Of a stretch of DNA of 64,000 bases, positions 27,107 to 36,071 are shown in pieces. Each line of letters begins with the position of its first letter. Position 1 is the stretch's first letter. Location of the stretch: NCBI RefSeq assembly GCF_000757825.1, contig NZ_CP009451.1:4650001-4714000 (forward strand), written 5' to 3'. The position numbers and the translations under genes are program-made. Below the pieces are notes generated by a model. The model did not search any database. It saw only the letters and a program-made list of their open reading frames with translations, and was not told where the DNA came from. Source of the stretch: Cedecea neteri. GTDB taxonomy: Bacteria > Pseudomonadota > Gammaproteobacteria > Enterobacterales > Enterobacteriaceae.

Positions 27107-28792
27107 TTGAATAAGGTTTGGCTTAACCGCTACCCGGCCGACGTTGCGGCTGAAATAAATCCCGATCGCTATCAATCCCTGGTTGATATGTTTGAACAGG
27201 CCGTCACTCGCTATGCCGACAAGCCTGCGTTTATCAATATGGGGGAGGTGATGACCTTCCGTAAGCTGGAAGAGCGCAGCCGTGCATTCGCCGCTTACCT
27301 CCAGCAGGGCCTGGGGCTGAAAAAAGGCGACCGCGTTGCGCTGATGATGCCCAACCTGCTGCAGTACCCGGTGGCGCTCTTTGGCATACTGCGTGCCGGA
27401 ATGGTGGTGGTTAACGTTAACCCGCTTTATACCCCACGCGAGCTGGAGCACCAGCTGAACGACAGCGGCGCCAGCGCGATTGTCATCGTGTCGAACTTTG
27501 CCCACACGCTGGAAAAAGTGGTCGATAAAACCCAGGTGAAGCACGTGATCCTGACCCGCCTGGGAGACCAGATCTCCGGCCCGAAAGGCACGCTGGTTAA
27601 CTTTGTCGTCAAATACATCAAGCGGCTGGTGCCTAAATACCATTTGCCAAACGCTATCTCCTTCCGCCGCGCGCTGCAAAGCGGCTACCGCATGCAGTAT
27701 ATCAAGCCTGAAATTATCAACGACGATTTGGCCTTCCTGCAGTATACCGGCGGCACGACCGGCGTGGCGAAGGGCGCGATGCTGACGCACCGCAACATGC
27801 TGGCCAACCTTGAGCAGGTGAGGGCGGCCTATAGCCCGCTGCTGCATGAAGGCAAGGAGCTGGTGGTCACCCCGCTGCCGCTCTATCATATTTTTGCCCT
27901 GACCATTAACTGCCTGCTGTTTATCGATATGGGCGGTCAGAACCTGCTGATTACCAACCCGCGCGACATTCCGGGCCTGGTAAAGGAACTGGCGAAATAT
28001 CCTTTCACCGCCATGACCGCCGTGAACACGCTGTTTAACGCCTTGCTGAACAACAAAGAGTTCCAGCAGCTGGACTTCTCAAGCCTGCACCTCTCCGCGG
28101 GCGGCGGCATGCCGGTTCAGCACGCCGTGGCTGAACGTTGGGAAAAATTAACCGGGCGCTTCCTGCTGGAAGGCTACGGCCTGACGGAGTGCGCGCCGCT
28201 GGTCAGCGCGAATCCGCATGACATGGATTACCACAGCGGCTCTATTGGCCTGCCGGTGCCGTCTACCGATGTGAAGCTGATTGATGATGAAGGCAATGAG
28301 GTTCCTCCTGGCGAGCCCGGTGAGCTTTGCGTTAAAGGGCCTCAGGTGATGCTGGGCTACTGGCAGCGCCCGAAAGAGACCGATGAAATTCTGAAAGACG
28401 GCTGGCTGCGCACCGGCGACATTGCGGTGATGAACGACGAAGGCTTTATGAACATCGTTGACCGTAAAAAAGACATGATCCTCGTTTCCGGTTTTAACGT
28501 TTATCCCAACGAAATTGAAGACGTGGTGATGCAGAACGAAGGCGTGCTGGAAGTTGCGGCGGTTGGTGTGCCTGCCGGCGTAAGCGGTGAGCACGTCAAA
28601 ATCTTCGTCGTGAAGAAGGACCCGGCCCTGACGGAAGAAGCGCTTATCGCCTTCTGCCGCCGCCAGTTAACCGGCTATAAAGTGCCGAAACTGATAGAAT
28701 TCCGCACGGAATTGCCAAAATCCAACGTCGGGAAAATTTTACGACGAGAACTGCGTGACGAAGCGGGCAAGACAGGCAACAATAACGCCTGA
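27107..28792 (+). CDS. fadD: Long-chain fatty acyl-CoA synthetase FadD
   Basis: FadD activates incoming long-chain fatty acids to acyl-CoA at the inner membrane, coupling uptake to beta-oxidation. Seen: the ATP/AMP signature [14 protein letters not shown] and the second motif GYGLTE, and the acyl-CoA synthetase signature around [20 protein letters not shown] at 27107, seven bases after GAGGT, is the start, giving 561 residues exactly as in E. coli, which also uses TTG. The frame is open upstream to 27071 but those residues have no counterpart. Expected to be repressed by FadR and activated by CRP. Confidence 0.96.
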   Translation: MNKVWLNRYPADVAAEINPDRYQSLVDMFEQAVTRYADKPAFINMGEVMTFRKLEERSRAFAAYLQQGLGLKKGDRVALMMPNLLQYPVALFGILRAGMVVVNVNPLYTPRELEHQLNDSGASAIVIVSNFAHTLEKVVDKTQVKHVILTRLGDQISGPKGTLVNFVVKYIKRLVPKYHLPNAISFRRALQSGYRMQYIKPEIINDDLAFLQYTGGTTGVAKGAMLTHRNMLANLEQVRAAYSPLLHEGKELVVTPLPLYHIFALTINCLLFIDMGGQNLLITNPRDIPGLVKELAKYPFTAMTAVNTLFNALLNNKEFQQLDFSSLHLSAGGGMPVQHAVAERWEKLTGRFLLEGYGLTECAPLVSANPHDMDYHSGSIGLPVPSTDVKLIDDEGNEVPPGEPGELCVKGPQVMLGYWQRPKETDEILKDGWLRTGDIAVMNDEGFMNIVDRKKDMILVSGFNVYPNEIEDVVMQNEGVLEVAAVGVPAGVSGEHVKIFVVKKDPALTEEALIAFCRRQLTGYKVPKLIEFRTELPKSNVGKILRRELRDEAGKTGNNNA

Positions 28793-28812
28793 GCTCCAAG
28801 TCACTCGTCCTG

Positions 28813-28835
28813 ATGCCGGTTCGCCGGCATTTTTT
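28813..28835 (+). terminator. Terminator of fadD
   Basis: ATGCCGG-TTCG-CCGGCAT with a UUCG tetraloop, then TTTTT, in the 69-base gap before rnd. Confidence 0.9.
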
Positions 28836-28861
28836 ATGGGCGCAACCTAAGAGAACTGAAT

Positions 28862-29983
28862 TTGACTTACCAGATGATTACCACCGATGAAGGGCTGGCC
28901 GCCGTTTGCCAGGCCGCTCGTCAGTTCCCCGCGCTGGCGCTGGACACCGAATTTGTCCGTACGCGAACCTATTACCCGCAACTGGGGCTGATCCAGCTTT
29001 ATGATGGCCAGCAGGCCTCGTTGATAGACCCGTTAGCTATTAGCGACTGGTCGCCGTTTAAAGCGCTGCTGCAGGACCCTGATACGGTTAAATACCTGCA
29101 TGCCGGCAGCGAAGACCTCGAAGTCTTCCTGAACGCTTTTGGCATGCTGCCAGACCCGTTTATCGATACCCAAATTCTTGCGTCATTCACCGGGCGTCCG
29201 CTCTCCTGCGGCTTTGCGACTATCGTGGAGTCCTATACCGGCATCGCGCTGGATAAAAGCGAATCCCGCACTGACTGGCTGGCACGTCCGTTAACAGAGC
29301 GGCAGTGCGATTATGCGGCGGCAGACGTGCTCTATCTGCTGCCCATCGCTGAGAAGCTCATGGCCGAAACCGAAGCGGCCGGCTGGATCAACGCGGCTCT
29401 CGACGAGTGCCAGCTGATGTGTGCCCGTCGCCGTGACCAGCTTGACCCGGAAGAAGCCTGGCGCGAAATTGGCAATGCATGGCAGCTTCGTACCCGCCAG
29501 CTGGCCTGCCTCAAGAAGCTGGCCTCGTGGCGCCTGCGTAAAGCGCGTGAGCGGGATATGGCGGTAAATTTTGTCGTGCGCGAAGAGAACCTCTGGCAGG
29601 TGGCTCGCTATATGCCGGGATCGCTCGGGGAACTGGACGCTCTTGGTCTGAGCGGCAGCGAAATTCGTTTCCACGGTAAAGCGCTTATCGCGCTGGTTGC
29701 GGAGGCGCAGGCATTGCCTGAGAGCGAGCTGCCGCAGCCGCTGCAGAACCTGGTGGATATGCCGGGCTACCGCAAAGTCTTTAAGGCGATTAAAGCGCTG
29801 GTGCAGGAAGTGAGTGAGGCAAAAGGGCTGAGTGCAGAATTACTGGCATCGCGTCGCCAAATAAACCAGCTGTTAAACTGGCACTGGAAATTGAAACCTC
29901 AGCACGTTGAGCCGGAATTAATTAGCGGCTGGCGCGCCGAATTAATGGCAGAGGCGTTAACTAAACTGTTGGCAGAATACTAA
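28862..29983 (+). CDS. rnd: Ribonuclease D
   Basis: RNase D is a 3'-5' exonuclease that trims tRNA and other stable RNA precursors. The DEDDy exonuclease domain is seen with Asp28 and Glu30 (ALDTEF), the second Asp in HAGSEDLEVF and the YAAAD pair, followed by HRDC domains (PGSLGELDALGLSG; KLKPQHVEPELISGWR). TTG at 28862 is the start, giving 373 residues; E. coli rnd also starts with UUG, preceded by a short U stretch, a control that limits its translation. Direct juxtaposition with minE differs from E. coli K-12. Confidence 0.95.
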   Translation: MTYQMITTDEGLAAVCQAARQFPALALDTEFVRTRTYYPQLGLIQLYDGQQASLIDPLAISDWSPFKALLQDPDTVKYLHAGSEDLEVFLNAFGMLPDPFIDTQILASFTGRPLSCGFATIVESYTGIALDKSESRTDWLARPLTERQCDYAAADVLYLLPIAEKLMAETEAAGWINAALDECQLMCARRRDQLDPEEAWREIGNAWQLRTRQLACLKKLASWRLRKARERDMAVNFVVREENLWQVARYMPGSLGELDALGLSGSEIRFHGKALIALVAEAQALPESELPQPLQNLVDMPGYRKVFKAIKALVQEVSEAKGLSAELLASRRQINQLLNWHWKLKPQHVEPELISGWRAELMAEALTKLLAEY

Positions 29984-30091
29984 TAGTGTTTCGATACCTG
30001 GGAATAATTACAGTGTTATTCACAGGGTGAAATATATTGGCGGTAGGTCAACGAGAAAGATCTTAATAATCGTTAAGGCTTAGAGTAAAAA

Positions 30092-30122
30092 TAAAACCCC
30101 CTGACATAAGCAGGGGGTTTTT
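30092..30122. terminator. Bidirectional terminator between rnd and minE
   Basis: AAAACCCCCTG-N7-CAGGGGGTTTTT; T runs on both strands serve the convergent rnd and minCDE transcripts. Confidence 0.9.
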
Positions 30123-30124
30123 AT

Positions 30125-30400
30125 TCACGCAGATTTACTGGCTTCTTCCGCTTCCGGGAGCGTGACGTTCAGCTCCAGAATCGAAATATCCCCATCTCGT
30201 TGCTCAAGCTGAACGCTGACCATTTCAGGATCGATTTGCACGTACTTGCAAATCACGTCGAGAATGTCTTTGCGCAGCTGAGGCAGGTAATGCGGTTCAG
30301 CATCGCTACGGCGACGCTCAGCAACGATAATCTGTAAACGCTCTTTCGCGATGTTGGCGGTGTTCTTTTTTCGTGACAGAAAAAAGTCGAGTAATGCCAT
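30125..30400 (-). CDS. minE: Cell-division topological specificity factor MinE
   Basis: MinE stimulates MinD ATPase and drives pole-to-pole oscillation of the Min system, keeping the division ring at midcell. The 91-residue protein has the N-terminal membrane-targeting helix ([12 protein letters not shown]), the anti-MinCD segment ([17 protein letters not shown]) and the topological specificity domain. The tail ends in EEASKSA, three residues longer than in E. coli. It starts 3 bases after minD, so the genes are coupled. Confidence 0.97.
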   Translation of the reverse strand: MALLDFFLSRKKNTANIAKERLQIIVAERRRSDAEPHYLPQLRKDILDVICKYVQIDPEMVSVQLEQRDGDISILELNVTLPEAEEASKSA

Positions 30401-30403
30401 AAC

Positions 30404-31216
30404 TTATCCTCCGAACAGGCGTTTCAGGAAACCCTTCTTCTCTTCTTCAATGAAGCGGAAAGGGCGTTCTTCACCGAGCAGGCGTTCCACGGTATCGGCG
30501 TAGGCTTTGCCCGCGTCAGATTCACCGTCAAGAATAACCGGCTCGCCCTGGTTGGACGCGCGCAGCACCGACTGGTCTTCCGGGATAACCCCAACCAGAG
30601 GAATGCGCAGAATGTCGAGCACGTCTTCCATGCTCAGCATATCGCCCCGGTTGACGCGGCCAGGGTTGTAGCGGGTGAGCAATAAATGCTCTTTAATCGG
30701 GTCTTCGCCGTTTTCAGCGCGGCGTGATTTCGACGACAGAATGCCGAGAATACGGTCTGAGTCACGCACCGAGGAAACTTCCGGGTTGGTGGTGATAACC
30801 GCTTCGTCAGCAAAGTACAGCGCCATGAGCGCGCCGGTCTCGATGCCCGCGGGCGAGTCACAAACGATAAATTCGAAGTCCATGTTTTTCAGGTCTTCAA
30901 GCACCCTGGCCACGCCTTCGCGGGTCAGGGCGTCTTTATCGCGGGTTTGTGAAGCGGGCAGGATATAGAGCTGTTCGGTGCGTTTATCGCGGATAAGCGC
31001 CTGGTTCAGCGTGGCATCGCCCTGAATAACGTTGACGAAATCGTACACGACGCGGCGTTCGCAGCCCATGATCAGGTCAAGGTTACGCAGGCCAATATCG
31101 AAATCAATAACGACGGTTTTTCTTCCCTTTTGGGCCAGACCCGTGGCGATGGCCGCGCTGGACGTGGTCTTACCGACGCCCCCTTTACCCGATGTAACAA
31201 CAATAATGCGTGCCAT
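30404..31216 (-). CDS. minD: Septum-site ATPase MinD
   Basis: MinD is a membrane-cycling ParA-type ATPase that recruits MinC to the poles. The deviant Walker A motif GKGGVGKTTSS (Lys11 and Lys16) is present, with the switch region CDSPAGIE and the C-terminal amphipathic membrane helix (EEEKKGFLKRLFGG). The 270 residues match E. coli MinD. Middle gene of minCDE, 24 bases after minC. Confidence 0.98.
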   Translation of the reverse strand: MARIIVVTSGKGGVGKTTSSAAIATGLAQKGRKTVVIDFDIGLRNLDLIMGCERRVVYDFVNVIQGDATLNQALIRDKRTEQLYILPASQTRDKDALTREGVARVLEDLKNMDFEFIVCDSPAGIETGALMALYFADEAVITTNPEVSSVRDSDRILGILSSKSRRAENGEDPIKEHLLLTRYNPGRVNRGDMLSMEDVLDILRIPLVGVIPEDQSVLRASNQGEPVILDGESDAGKAYADTVERLLGEERPFRFIEEEKKGFLKRLFGG

Positions 31217-31240
31217 AAAGGATTTCCTTGTTAAAAGGGC

Positions 31241-31951
31241 TTAATACAAAGATTGAACGGAGAGCGCACCACCCGCCAGATTAAGGCGAGCCGCTTTTCC
31301 ATAATAATCGGCTGGGATCTGCTCACTCAGCCAGTACTCGCCCGCTATAGAGACAAGCTCTGCTACCAGGTTAGTACAAAATATTTGTGCATCACGATCG
31401 CCGTTTGCACCAGCCAGCGCACGGCCACGCATCATGCCGTAAATATGAATATTACCATCTGCTATCAGTTCTGCACCGGCGCTGACGTGATTGGTCACAA
31501 TCAAGTCACAGTTTGGCGCATAAATGCGCTGGCCGGAACGGACCGGGGTATCAATTAAACGCGTTTTTGTGACCGGGCTAACATCCGGCGCGGCAACGAC
31601 CACGGGCTCAACGGGCGCGGCTTTCGGCGCTCTGGCAATCTTTTCTTTCCCTTCGGTCAGCAAGGGCAGGCCAGCACGCTCAATGTCAGCTTTTAACGCT
31701 TCATCTTTACAGCCGCTGATACCCACCACGCGCAGGCCGGTTGCGGTGACGGCCTGTTGTACTTTCTTCCAGTTGACGGAACCATCGAGACTGGCGACGT
31801 TAACGACCACCGGGGCATTCTTTAAGAATGCGGGAGCCTGGGCGATTTTATCTTCCAGTGCCTGGCGAATAACCTCAGGTTGTGCATCATGCAAATGAAC
31901 CACAGATAAGGTAAAACTGCTGCCCTTTAACTCGATTGGCGTGTTTGACAT
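31241..31951 (-). CDS. minC: Septum-site inhibitor MinC
   Basis: MinC inhibits FtsZ assembly away from midcell. An N-terminal FtsZ-binding domain (about 1-105), a variable Ala/Pro/Val linker (about 106-130, differing most from E. coli) and the C-terminal beta-helix that binds MinD ([25 protein letters not shown]) are seen. ATG 31951 ([10 protein letters not shown]) gives 236 residues against 231 in E. coli and follows AAGGCCAGG; an upstream ATG (31984) adds residues without counterpart. Confidence 0.96.
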   Translation of the reverse strand: MSNTPIELKGSSFTLSVVHLHDAQPEVIRQALEDKIAQAPAFLKNAPVVVNVASLDGSVNWKKVQQAVTATGLRVVGISGCKDEALKADIERAGLPLLTEGKEKIARAPKAAPVEPVVVAAPDVSPVTKTRLIDTPVRSGQRIYAPNCDLIVTNHVSAGAELIADGNIHIYGMMRGRALAGANGDRDAQIFCTNLVAELVSIAGEYWLSEQIPADYYGKAARLNLAGGALSVQSLY

Positions 31952-32077
31952 CCTGGCCTTACTCAATTCAGTTTCAATCCCCACAATTGTGGGACGATAT
32001 TCCGAAGTACACCAGGCATGTTATAGTCCAGCTTATATTCAGGCAAGCCACTCGCTGGCGAAAATAGAGTAAAAAAA

Positions 32078-32353
32078 ATGTTTTGTGTGATCTACAGAAG
32101 TACCAAACGCGATCGGACTTATCTTTATGTCGAAAAAAAAGACGATTTCTCCAAAGTGCCGGAAGAACTGATGAAAGGCTTTGGTAAACCGGTGCTGTCG
32201 ATGCTTCTGCCGCTGGATGGCAGCAAAAAACTGGCCAATGCCGATTTGGATAAAGTTAAACAGGCATTGGAAAATGAGGGGTATTATTTGCAGATCCCAC
32301 CGCCGATAGAAAGTTTGCTGACCGTGCACCTGGAAAACAGTCCGAAAAAATAA
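32078..32353 (+). CDS. ycgL: YcgL domain protein
   Basis: A 91-residue cytoplasmic protein of unknown function. It starts [20 protein letters not shown] and contains [12 protein letters not shown] and the proline-rich [11 protein letters not shown], the family signature. Widespread in gamma-proteobacteria beside minC, as here (divergent). Confidence 0.92.
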   Translation: MFCVIYRSTKRDRTYLYVEKKDDFSKVPEELMKGFGKPVLSMLLPLDGSKKLANADLDKVKQALENEGYYLQIPPPIESLLTVHLENSPKK

Positions 32354-32428
32354 CTTTAGGACTGACGGTAAATCTTTTCCGGACATAAAGCCTGAAGATG
32401 TGCGAAACACATTATTGAGGGAAAGACG

Positions 32429-33490
32429 ATGAAATATTCAGCATCCAGGTTGACCCTCAGCGCCTTAATTCTCGCCAGTATTACCGGTTACATTTCTCAT
32501 GCAGAGGCGGCTCCTGCGGCCGTCGCTGCATCTCAGACCAAACTCTCTGAAGCGACCACGCTTGCAGAGCAGGGGCGCGATCCCGCTGAATTTCCTGCCT
32601 ATGTTGAACAATTAAAGAAAGAAGCCAGAGCTAAAGGCATCAGCCATGCCACGCTGGAGAAGGCCTTTGCCAATATTCATTTTGTCGATCGGGTCATTAA
32701 ATCTGACCGTAATCAGCTGGAAAAGAAAATTACGCTTGATGACTATTTAAAGCGTGTCATCACGCCGGCCAAAATTAAACAGGCCCGCAGCCTGGCTAAA
32801 CAGCACCAGACCGAACTGGAAATGGTTAGTGCAAAAAGCGGTGTCCAAAGCCGTTACATTGTCGCCCTGTGGGCGATGGAGAGCAATTTCGGCAAACTTC
32901 AGGGCAAAGAAGATGTGATTTCTGCTCTGGCGACGTTGGCCTTTGAGGGACGCCGTGAAGCCTTTTTCACCAACGAGCTGATGGCGGCGCTGAAAATCAT
33001 CCAGCGGGGTGACGTTAGCGCCTCACAGATGAAAGGTTCATGGGCGGGCGCGATGGGGCAAAATCAGTTTATGCCGAGTTCGCTGCTGCGCTACGGCAAA
33101 GACGGTGATGGCGACGGTAAAATTGATATCTGGAATAACACCCGCGATGTTTTTGCTTCCACGGCCAACTATCTGGCGATGGAAGGCTGGCAGCACGGCG
33201 GCGGCTGGGGCCTGGAAGTGAAACTGCCAAACGGTTTTAATCCTTCGCTTCTGGGCACAAATCCAGGGCAAGGCAAGCGCGTTGCTCAATGGAAAAAGCT
33301 GGGCGTTACCCTGCCCAACGGTTTACATCTCCCGGCATCGGCACAAAAAGGCTGGCTGGTGAAGCCAGACGATGGCCTGGGACGTTCGTTCCTGGTCTAT
33401 AACAATTTCCGCACCCTGATGCACTGGAACCGCTCTTATTATTTCGCCATTAGCATCGGCAAGATGGCGGACGCTATCGCGAATAAATAA
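32429..33490 (+). CDS. Lytic murein transglycosylase, MltB family (GH103), soluble type
   Basis: A 353-residue exported enzyme expected to cleave the glycan strand with 1,6-anhydro product. It has a signal peptide (about 1-27, ending SHAEA) with no lipobox, so it should be free in the periplasm, unlike lipoprotein MltB. The SLT_2 domain has the catalytic Glu in ALWAMESNFGKLQG (about residue 151) and GSWAGAMGQNQFMPSS; the calcium-like loop DGDGDGKIDIW is also seen. There is no gene of this kind between ycgL and ycgM in E. coli K-12 as far as I recall; a homologue at this site is seen in related genera. Monocistronic with a terminator. Confidence 0.9.
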   Translation: MKYSASRLTLSALILASITGYISHAEAAPAAVAASQTKLSEATTLAEQGRDPAEFPAYVEQLKKEARAKGISHATLEKAFANIHFVDRVIKSDRNQLEKKITLDDYLKRVITPAKIKQARSLAKQHQTELEMVSAKSGVQSRYIVALWAMESNFGKLQGKEDVISALATLAFEGRREAFFTNELMAALKIIQRGDVSASQMKGSWAGAMGQNQFMPSSLLRYGKDGDGDGKIDIWNNTRDVFASTANYLAMEGWQHGGGWGLEVKLPNGFNPSLLGTNPGQGKRVAQWKKLGVTLPNGLHLPASAQKGWLVKPDDGLGRSFLVYNNFRTLMHWNRSYYFAISIGKMADAIANK

Positions 33491-33507
33491 GGCACGCTTA
33501 GAAACAC

Positions 33508-33537
33508 TTCCCCGGTATTCAGCGGGGATTTTTTTAT
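33508..33537 (+). terminator. Terminator of the transglycosylase gene
   Basis: CCCCG-N8-CGGGG then A and seven T. Confidence 0.8.
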
Positions 33538-33580
33538 CTAGTATCAAAGGCAGTTAACACAAACGACACAGAGGAAAGGC

Positions 33581-34240
33581 ATGTATCAACATCATAACTG
33601 GCAGGGTGCACTGCTGGATTTTCCGGTAAACAAGGTAGTCTGTGTTGGCAGCAACTATGCCAAACATATTAAAGAGATGGGCAGCGCGACGCCGGACGAA
33701 CCGGTGGTGTTTATCAAGCCCGAGAGCGCATTGTGTGACATTCGCCAGCCGCTGGCGCTGCCGCAGGAGTTTGGCTCTGTACATCATGAAGTGGAGCTGG
33801 CAATCCTGATCGGCGCCACCCTTAAGCAGGCAAGCGAAGAGCACGTCCTTAAGGCGATTGCCGGTTATGGCGTCGCGCTGGATCTGACGCTGCGTGACCT
33901 GCAGGCTAAGCTGAAAAAAGCAGGCCAGCCGTGGGAAAAAGCGAAGGGCTTTGATAACTCATGCCCAATCTCCGGTTTTATCCCTGCGGCGCAGTTTACG
34001 CACGATCCGCAAAACACGCCTCTTGAGCTGAAAATCAACGGGGAAGTTCGCCAGCAGGGCAATACCGAAGATATGATCCACAAGATCGTGCCGCTGATTG
34101 CCTACATGAGCAAATTCTTCACTCTGCGCGCAGGAGATGTGATCCTCACCGGAACGCCGGAAGGCGTGGGCCCGCTGCACGGTGGCGATGAGCTGGAAGT
34201 GAGCTTTGCCGGCCACAGCCTGAACACGCGCGTTTTGTAA
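33581..34240 (+). CDS. ycgM: Fumarylacetoacetate-hydrolase-family protein YcgM
   Basis: A 219-residue FAH-superfamily enzyme; relatives act as oxaloacetate/acylpyruvate hydrolases or tautomerases with a divalent metal. The metal-binding acidic residues are visible in VHHEVELAILIG and VALDLTLRDLQ, and the signature DVILTGTPEGVGP is intact. Exact substrate not settled in sequence. ATG follows GAGGAAAGGC. Followed by ycgN as in E. coli. Confidence 0.92.
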   Translation: MYQHHNWQGALLDFPVNKVVCVGSNYAKHIKEMGSATPDEPVVFIKPESALCDIRQPLALPQEFGSVHHEVELAILIGATLKQASEEHVLKAIAGYGVALDLTLRDLQAKLKKAGQPWEKAKGFDNSCPISGFIPAAQFTHDPQNTPLELKINGEVRQQGNTEDMIHKIVPLIAYMSKFFTLRAGDVILTGTPEGVGPLHGGDELEVSFAGHSLNTRVL

Positions 34241-34328
34241 ACAATTTGCCGCTTCAGGGCGGCAAAACTTGCATCCGGGTGTCAGACTGTTTATAAGGTG
34301 CGCTTAATTTTTAAATGCAGGAACCGTT

Positions 34329-34775
34329 ATGACACCCACTCCTTTTTGGCAAAGTAAAACTCTCGACGAAATGAGCGACGCCGAGTGGGAGTCATTATGC
34401 GACGGCTGTGGTCAGTGCTGTCTGCACAAGCTGATGGACGAAGATACCGACGAGATCTACTTCACCAACGTCGCGTGTAAGCAGCTCAGTATCAAAACCT
34501 GCCAGTGTAAGAACTACGTCCGCCGCTTTGAATATGAGCCGGACTGCATCAAGCTGACCCGTGATAACCTGCCTACCTTCGAGTGGCTACCGCACACCTG
34601 TGCTTACCGTCTGCTTGCCGAAGGCAAACCGCTGCCGGAATGGCACCCGCTGATTACCGGCTCAAAAGCGGCAATGCACGGCGAACGTATTTCCGTGCGT
34701 CATATCGCGGTGAAAGAGTCGGAAGTTCGCGACTGGCAGGACCATATCCTTAACAAACCCGAGTGGGCGGACTAG
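34329..34775 (+). CDS. ycgN: UPF0260 cysteine-cluster protein YcgN
   Basis: A 148-residue cytoplasmic protein of the YkgJ-like cysteine-cluster class. Cysteines in [38 protein letters not shown] and HTCAYRL suggest a bound metal or iron-sulfur cluster. Function unknown. Slightly shorter than the E. coli protein (153). Confidence 0.93.
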   Translation: MTPTPFWQSKTLDEMSDAEWESLCDGCGQCCLHKLMDEDTDEIYFTNVACKQLSIKTCQCKNYVRRFEYEPDCIKLTRDNLPTFEWLPHTCAYRLLAEGKPLPEWHPLITGSKAAMHGERISVRHIAVKESEVRDWQDHILNKPEWAD

Positions 34776-34870
34776 CGCTTTTCGGTAATGCCTGGGGATG
34801 AAAATAAATCCTTCTTATAACTCATTTTGTGATAGGATGGATTTTCAATAACCAAAATAAGAGAGTTTTT

Positions 34871-35083
34871 ATCCTGAATTTAATATTCCAGTGTCCGTCA
34901 TGTGGCGGATCGCAGTATCGCACTTCCTCCTACGATGTCCGAGAATCAAATCCCCATGGCGCAGTCTGTATCTTTTGCAAATCCGCAATGCAGGTTTCCG
35001 CTCATCGTCCGTTAAATGCGACCTTCTCCGGTTTTAGCCCACTGGCGCAACAGTCTTTGGCTTCTGCTCAGCCGCGCTGCTAA
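34871..35083 (+). CDS. Small zinc-ribbon protein, YmcF/YnfQ-like (start uncertain)
   Basis: A four-cysteine zinc ribbon (CPSCGGSQYRT ... NPHGAVCIFCKS) of the kind found in the small cold-shock proteins YmcF and YnfQ of E. coli, to which I relate it by pattern. The frame is open from GTG 34829, but that codon lacks a ribosome site. AAGAGAG (34859-34865) points instead to a start at ATC 34871 or CTG 34874, giving about 69-70 residues. An ordinary ATG or GTG does not exist at the right place, so a non-standard start is likely. A Ser/Ala-rich tail ends in QPRC. It precedes the lipoprotein gene by 24 bases. Confidence 0.6.
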   Translation: MLNLIFQCPSCGGSQYRTSSYDVRESNPHGAVCIFCKSAMQVSAHRPLNATFSGFSPLAQQSLASAQPRC

Positions 35084-35107
35084 TATTCCTTCTTTAAAGG
35101 AGGAAAA

Positions 35108-35347
35108 ATGCAAAAACTAACTACTATTATAGGCATACTGCTGCTCAGTGGCTGTGCGACCGCAGAGCGCGAAGCGCCGAAGCCACCGCGTAGCGTGGGC
35201 ATGGCAAACCCGGCATCGGTTTACTGCCTGGAGAAAGGTGGTAAATCAGTTAGCGTGAAAACGCCTGAAGGCGAAAGGGCTGACTGCCTGCTGCCTGGCG
35301 GAGAACGAATCGACGAATGGGCGCTTTACCGCCGCGATCATTCATAA
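35108..35347 (+). CDS. DUF333 lipoprotein, YoaF-like
   Basis: A 79-residue lipoprotein: signal peptide with lipobox LSGC (Cys about 16), then a DUF333 domain (MANPASVYCLEKGGKSV ... DCLLPGGERIDEWALYRRDH) with two cysteines likely to form a disulfide. It closely resembles E. coli YoaF; function unknown. An AAAGGAGG ribosome site precedes the ATG. In E. coli yoaF is elsewhere on the map, so I give similarity rather than the symbol. Confidence 0.82.
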   Translation: MQKLTTIIGILLLSGCATAEREAPKPPRSVGMANPASVYCLEKGGKSVSVKTPEGERADCLLPGGERIDEWALYRRDHS

Positions 35348-35349
35348 AA

Positions 35350-35375
35350 AATAACCCACCGAGAGGTGGGTTATT
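35350..35375. terminator. Terminator between the DUF333 gene and dsbB
   Basis: AATAACCCACC-GAGA-GGTGGGTTATT. The better T run is on the minus strand, so it mainly ends dsbB. Confidence 0.75.
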
Positions 35376-35395
35376 GCTTTCCGTAATGCGCTAAA

Positions 35396-35926
35396 TTAGC
35401 GGCCGAACAGGTCACGGCGTTTTGGTTTTAAGAACTGGGCAATCAGCACCAGCACCGCAATGACCAGCAACACGGCGAAGATCCCGAGCAGCCACTGCAC
35501 CATATCCAGCGACAGGAATTCCCACTGGCGAACGGAGCAGTCGCCGCTAGCGACGAAGACCTGAGGCAGCCATTTGTCCAGCGGCAGCCAGCCTGGGAAA
35601 CGGGCGAAGAAATCACAGGTCACGAACGGTGACGGGTGAAGCTGCAGCATGGTGTGGTCCCATGCCAGCTGAACGCCTTTCCCTGCGCTGTACAGCCAGA
35701 TAGCCAGCGCGCCGTAGCGCAGAGGGCTTTTGGGGGCAATCGCACCCACCAGGCCCGCACCCATCACGCCAAACAGCGCGCAACGTTCATAAATACACAT
35801 CACACAAGGTTTCAGCCCCATAACGTGCTGGAACCACAATGCCACCATCTCAAGCGCAAAGGCCGTAAAGGCCAGAAGCAGCCATGCGGTGCGCCCAAGA
35901 GAGCATTGGTTTAAATATCGCAACAT
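35396..35926 (-). CDS. dsbB: Disulfide bond formation protein DsbB
   Basis: DsbB reoxidises periplasmic DsbA and passes electrons to ubiquinone. ATG 35926 gives 176 residues as in E. coli. Four transmembrane helices are visible; the quinone-side pair is Cys41-Cys44 ([10 protein letters not shown]), and the second periplasmic loop holds the other pair (FVTCDFFA and ASGDCSVR). The C-terminus ends KRRDLFGR. An upstream ATG at 35971 would add 15 residues not found in E. coli. Next to nhaB as in E. coli. Confidence 0.95.
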   Translation of the reverse strand: MLRYLNQCSLGRTAWLLLAFTAFALEMVALWFQHVMGLKPCVMCIYERCALFGVMGAGLVGAIAPKSPLRYGALAIWLYSAGKGVQLAWDHTMLQLHPSPFVTCDFFARFPGWLPLDKWLPQVFVASGDCSVRQWEFLSLDMVQWLLGIFAVLLVIAVLVLIAQFLKPKRRDLFGR

Positions 35927-36071
35927 AATCAGTTTCCCTGCAGCATGCGTAGAATCGGCAGTGTAAACCAATTCCCTTTTTGCGCCAGTAGCACAGATGA
36001 AAATAACGTACTAATCGGATGTTTATAAGGAAAAAATTTGTAACGGGAAGCGGACTTCCCGTCAAATTACC

